Shown here piece after piece: positions 5,032-5,086 of a stretch of DNA of 5,086 bases; position 1 is the stretch's first letter, and each line of letters starts with the position of its first letter. The stretch is from Ardenticatenia bacterium. GTDB taxonomy: Bacteria > Chloroflexota > Anaerolineae > Aggregatilineales > Ch27. The notes under the pieces were generated by a model. That model did not search any database. It saw nothing but the letters and a program-made list of their open reading frames with translations, and was not told the origin of the DNA. Both the position numbers and the translations under genes were made by a program. The DNA is taken from the NCBI GenBank assembly GCA_026983935.1, contig JALSTC010000077.1, positions 1 through 5,086 on the forward strand, read 5' to 3'.

Positions 5032-5086
5032 ATGCTGCTGGCAAAAGTGGTTGGTACGGTGGTCGCGGCACAGAAAAGTGACCGTC
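5032..5086 (+). CDS. BMC-P pentameric vertex protein (EutN/CcmL family), 3' end outside the window
   Basis: Only the first 18 codons are present, reading MLLAKVVGTVVAAQKSDR. This matches the conserved opening of EutN/CcmL/PduN proteins, a beta strand with the pattern M-x-L-x-K-V-x-G-x-V-V-A-T/A-x-K. These proteins form pentamers that cap the vertices of the polyhedral shell and are required for closure. The ATG is preceded by GGCGGAG (5022-5028) with a tight three-base spacer, and lies 11 bases past the shell-gene stop, so co-transcription is expected. The call rests on a short stretch, but the motif and the position after a BMC-H gene agree. Confidence 0.8.
   Translation, partial: MLLAKVVGTVVAAQKSDR

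Overview
The window (about 55-60% GC by eye) reads as chromosomal DNA of a free-living bacterium. The style of the surface proteins, one with LysM plus SdrD/Cna_B-like domains and a C-terminal membrane anchor and the other a soluble beta-rich tail, recalls Chloroflexota (Anaerolineae-like) genomes. That assignment is an inference from style, not from a marker gene.

Layout. Positions 2-961 (+) hold the 3' part of a gene that begins before the window. A strong hairpin with A and T tracts (967-996) separates it tail-to-tail from a minus-strand gene (1025-2653), which encodes a secreted, membrane-anchored LysM surface protein. A 288-bp divergent intergenic region (2654-2941) carries a good candidate promoter for each direction, a nested hairpin in the leader of the surface gene, and three copies of a GCCTTG half-site placed in the two promoters. 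From 2942 to the right edge runs a plus-strand operon: an RpiB/LacAB-type sugar-phosphate isomerase with an N-terminal extension (2942-3646), a deoxyribose-5-phosphate aldolase with an encapsulation-peptide-like helix and a Cys cluster (3646-4560), a BMC-H hexameric shell protein (4682-5020), and the first 18 codons of a BMC-P/EutN-CcmL vertex protein (5032 to the edge).

How it fits together. Aldolase, isomerase and shell genes in one operon are the signature of a bacterial microcompartment of the sugar-phosphate-utilising (SPU) class. The aldolase should cleave 2-deoxyribose-5-phosphate to glyceraldehyde-3-phosphate and acetaldehyde inside a protein shell that retains the volatile, toxic aldehyde. 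An aldehyde dehydrogenase, a phosphotransacylase and further shell genes would be expected past the right edge. The most distinctive details are an Asp in place of the E. coli-type catalytic Cys in the isomerase, a Cys-rich linker in the aldolase, an all-glycine pore loop with a C-terminal tail in the shell protein, and the shared half-sites between the divergent promoters.
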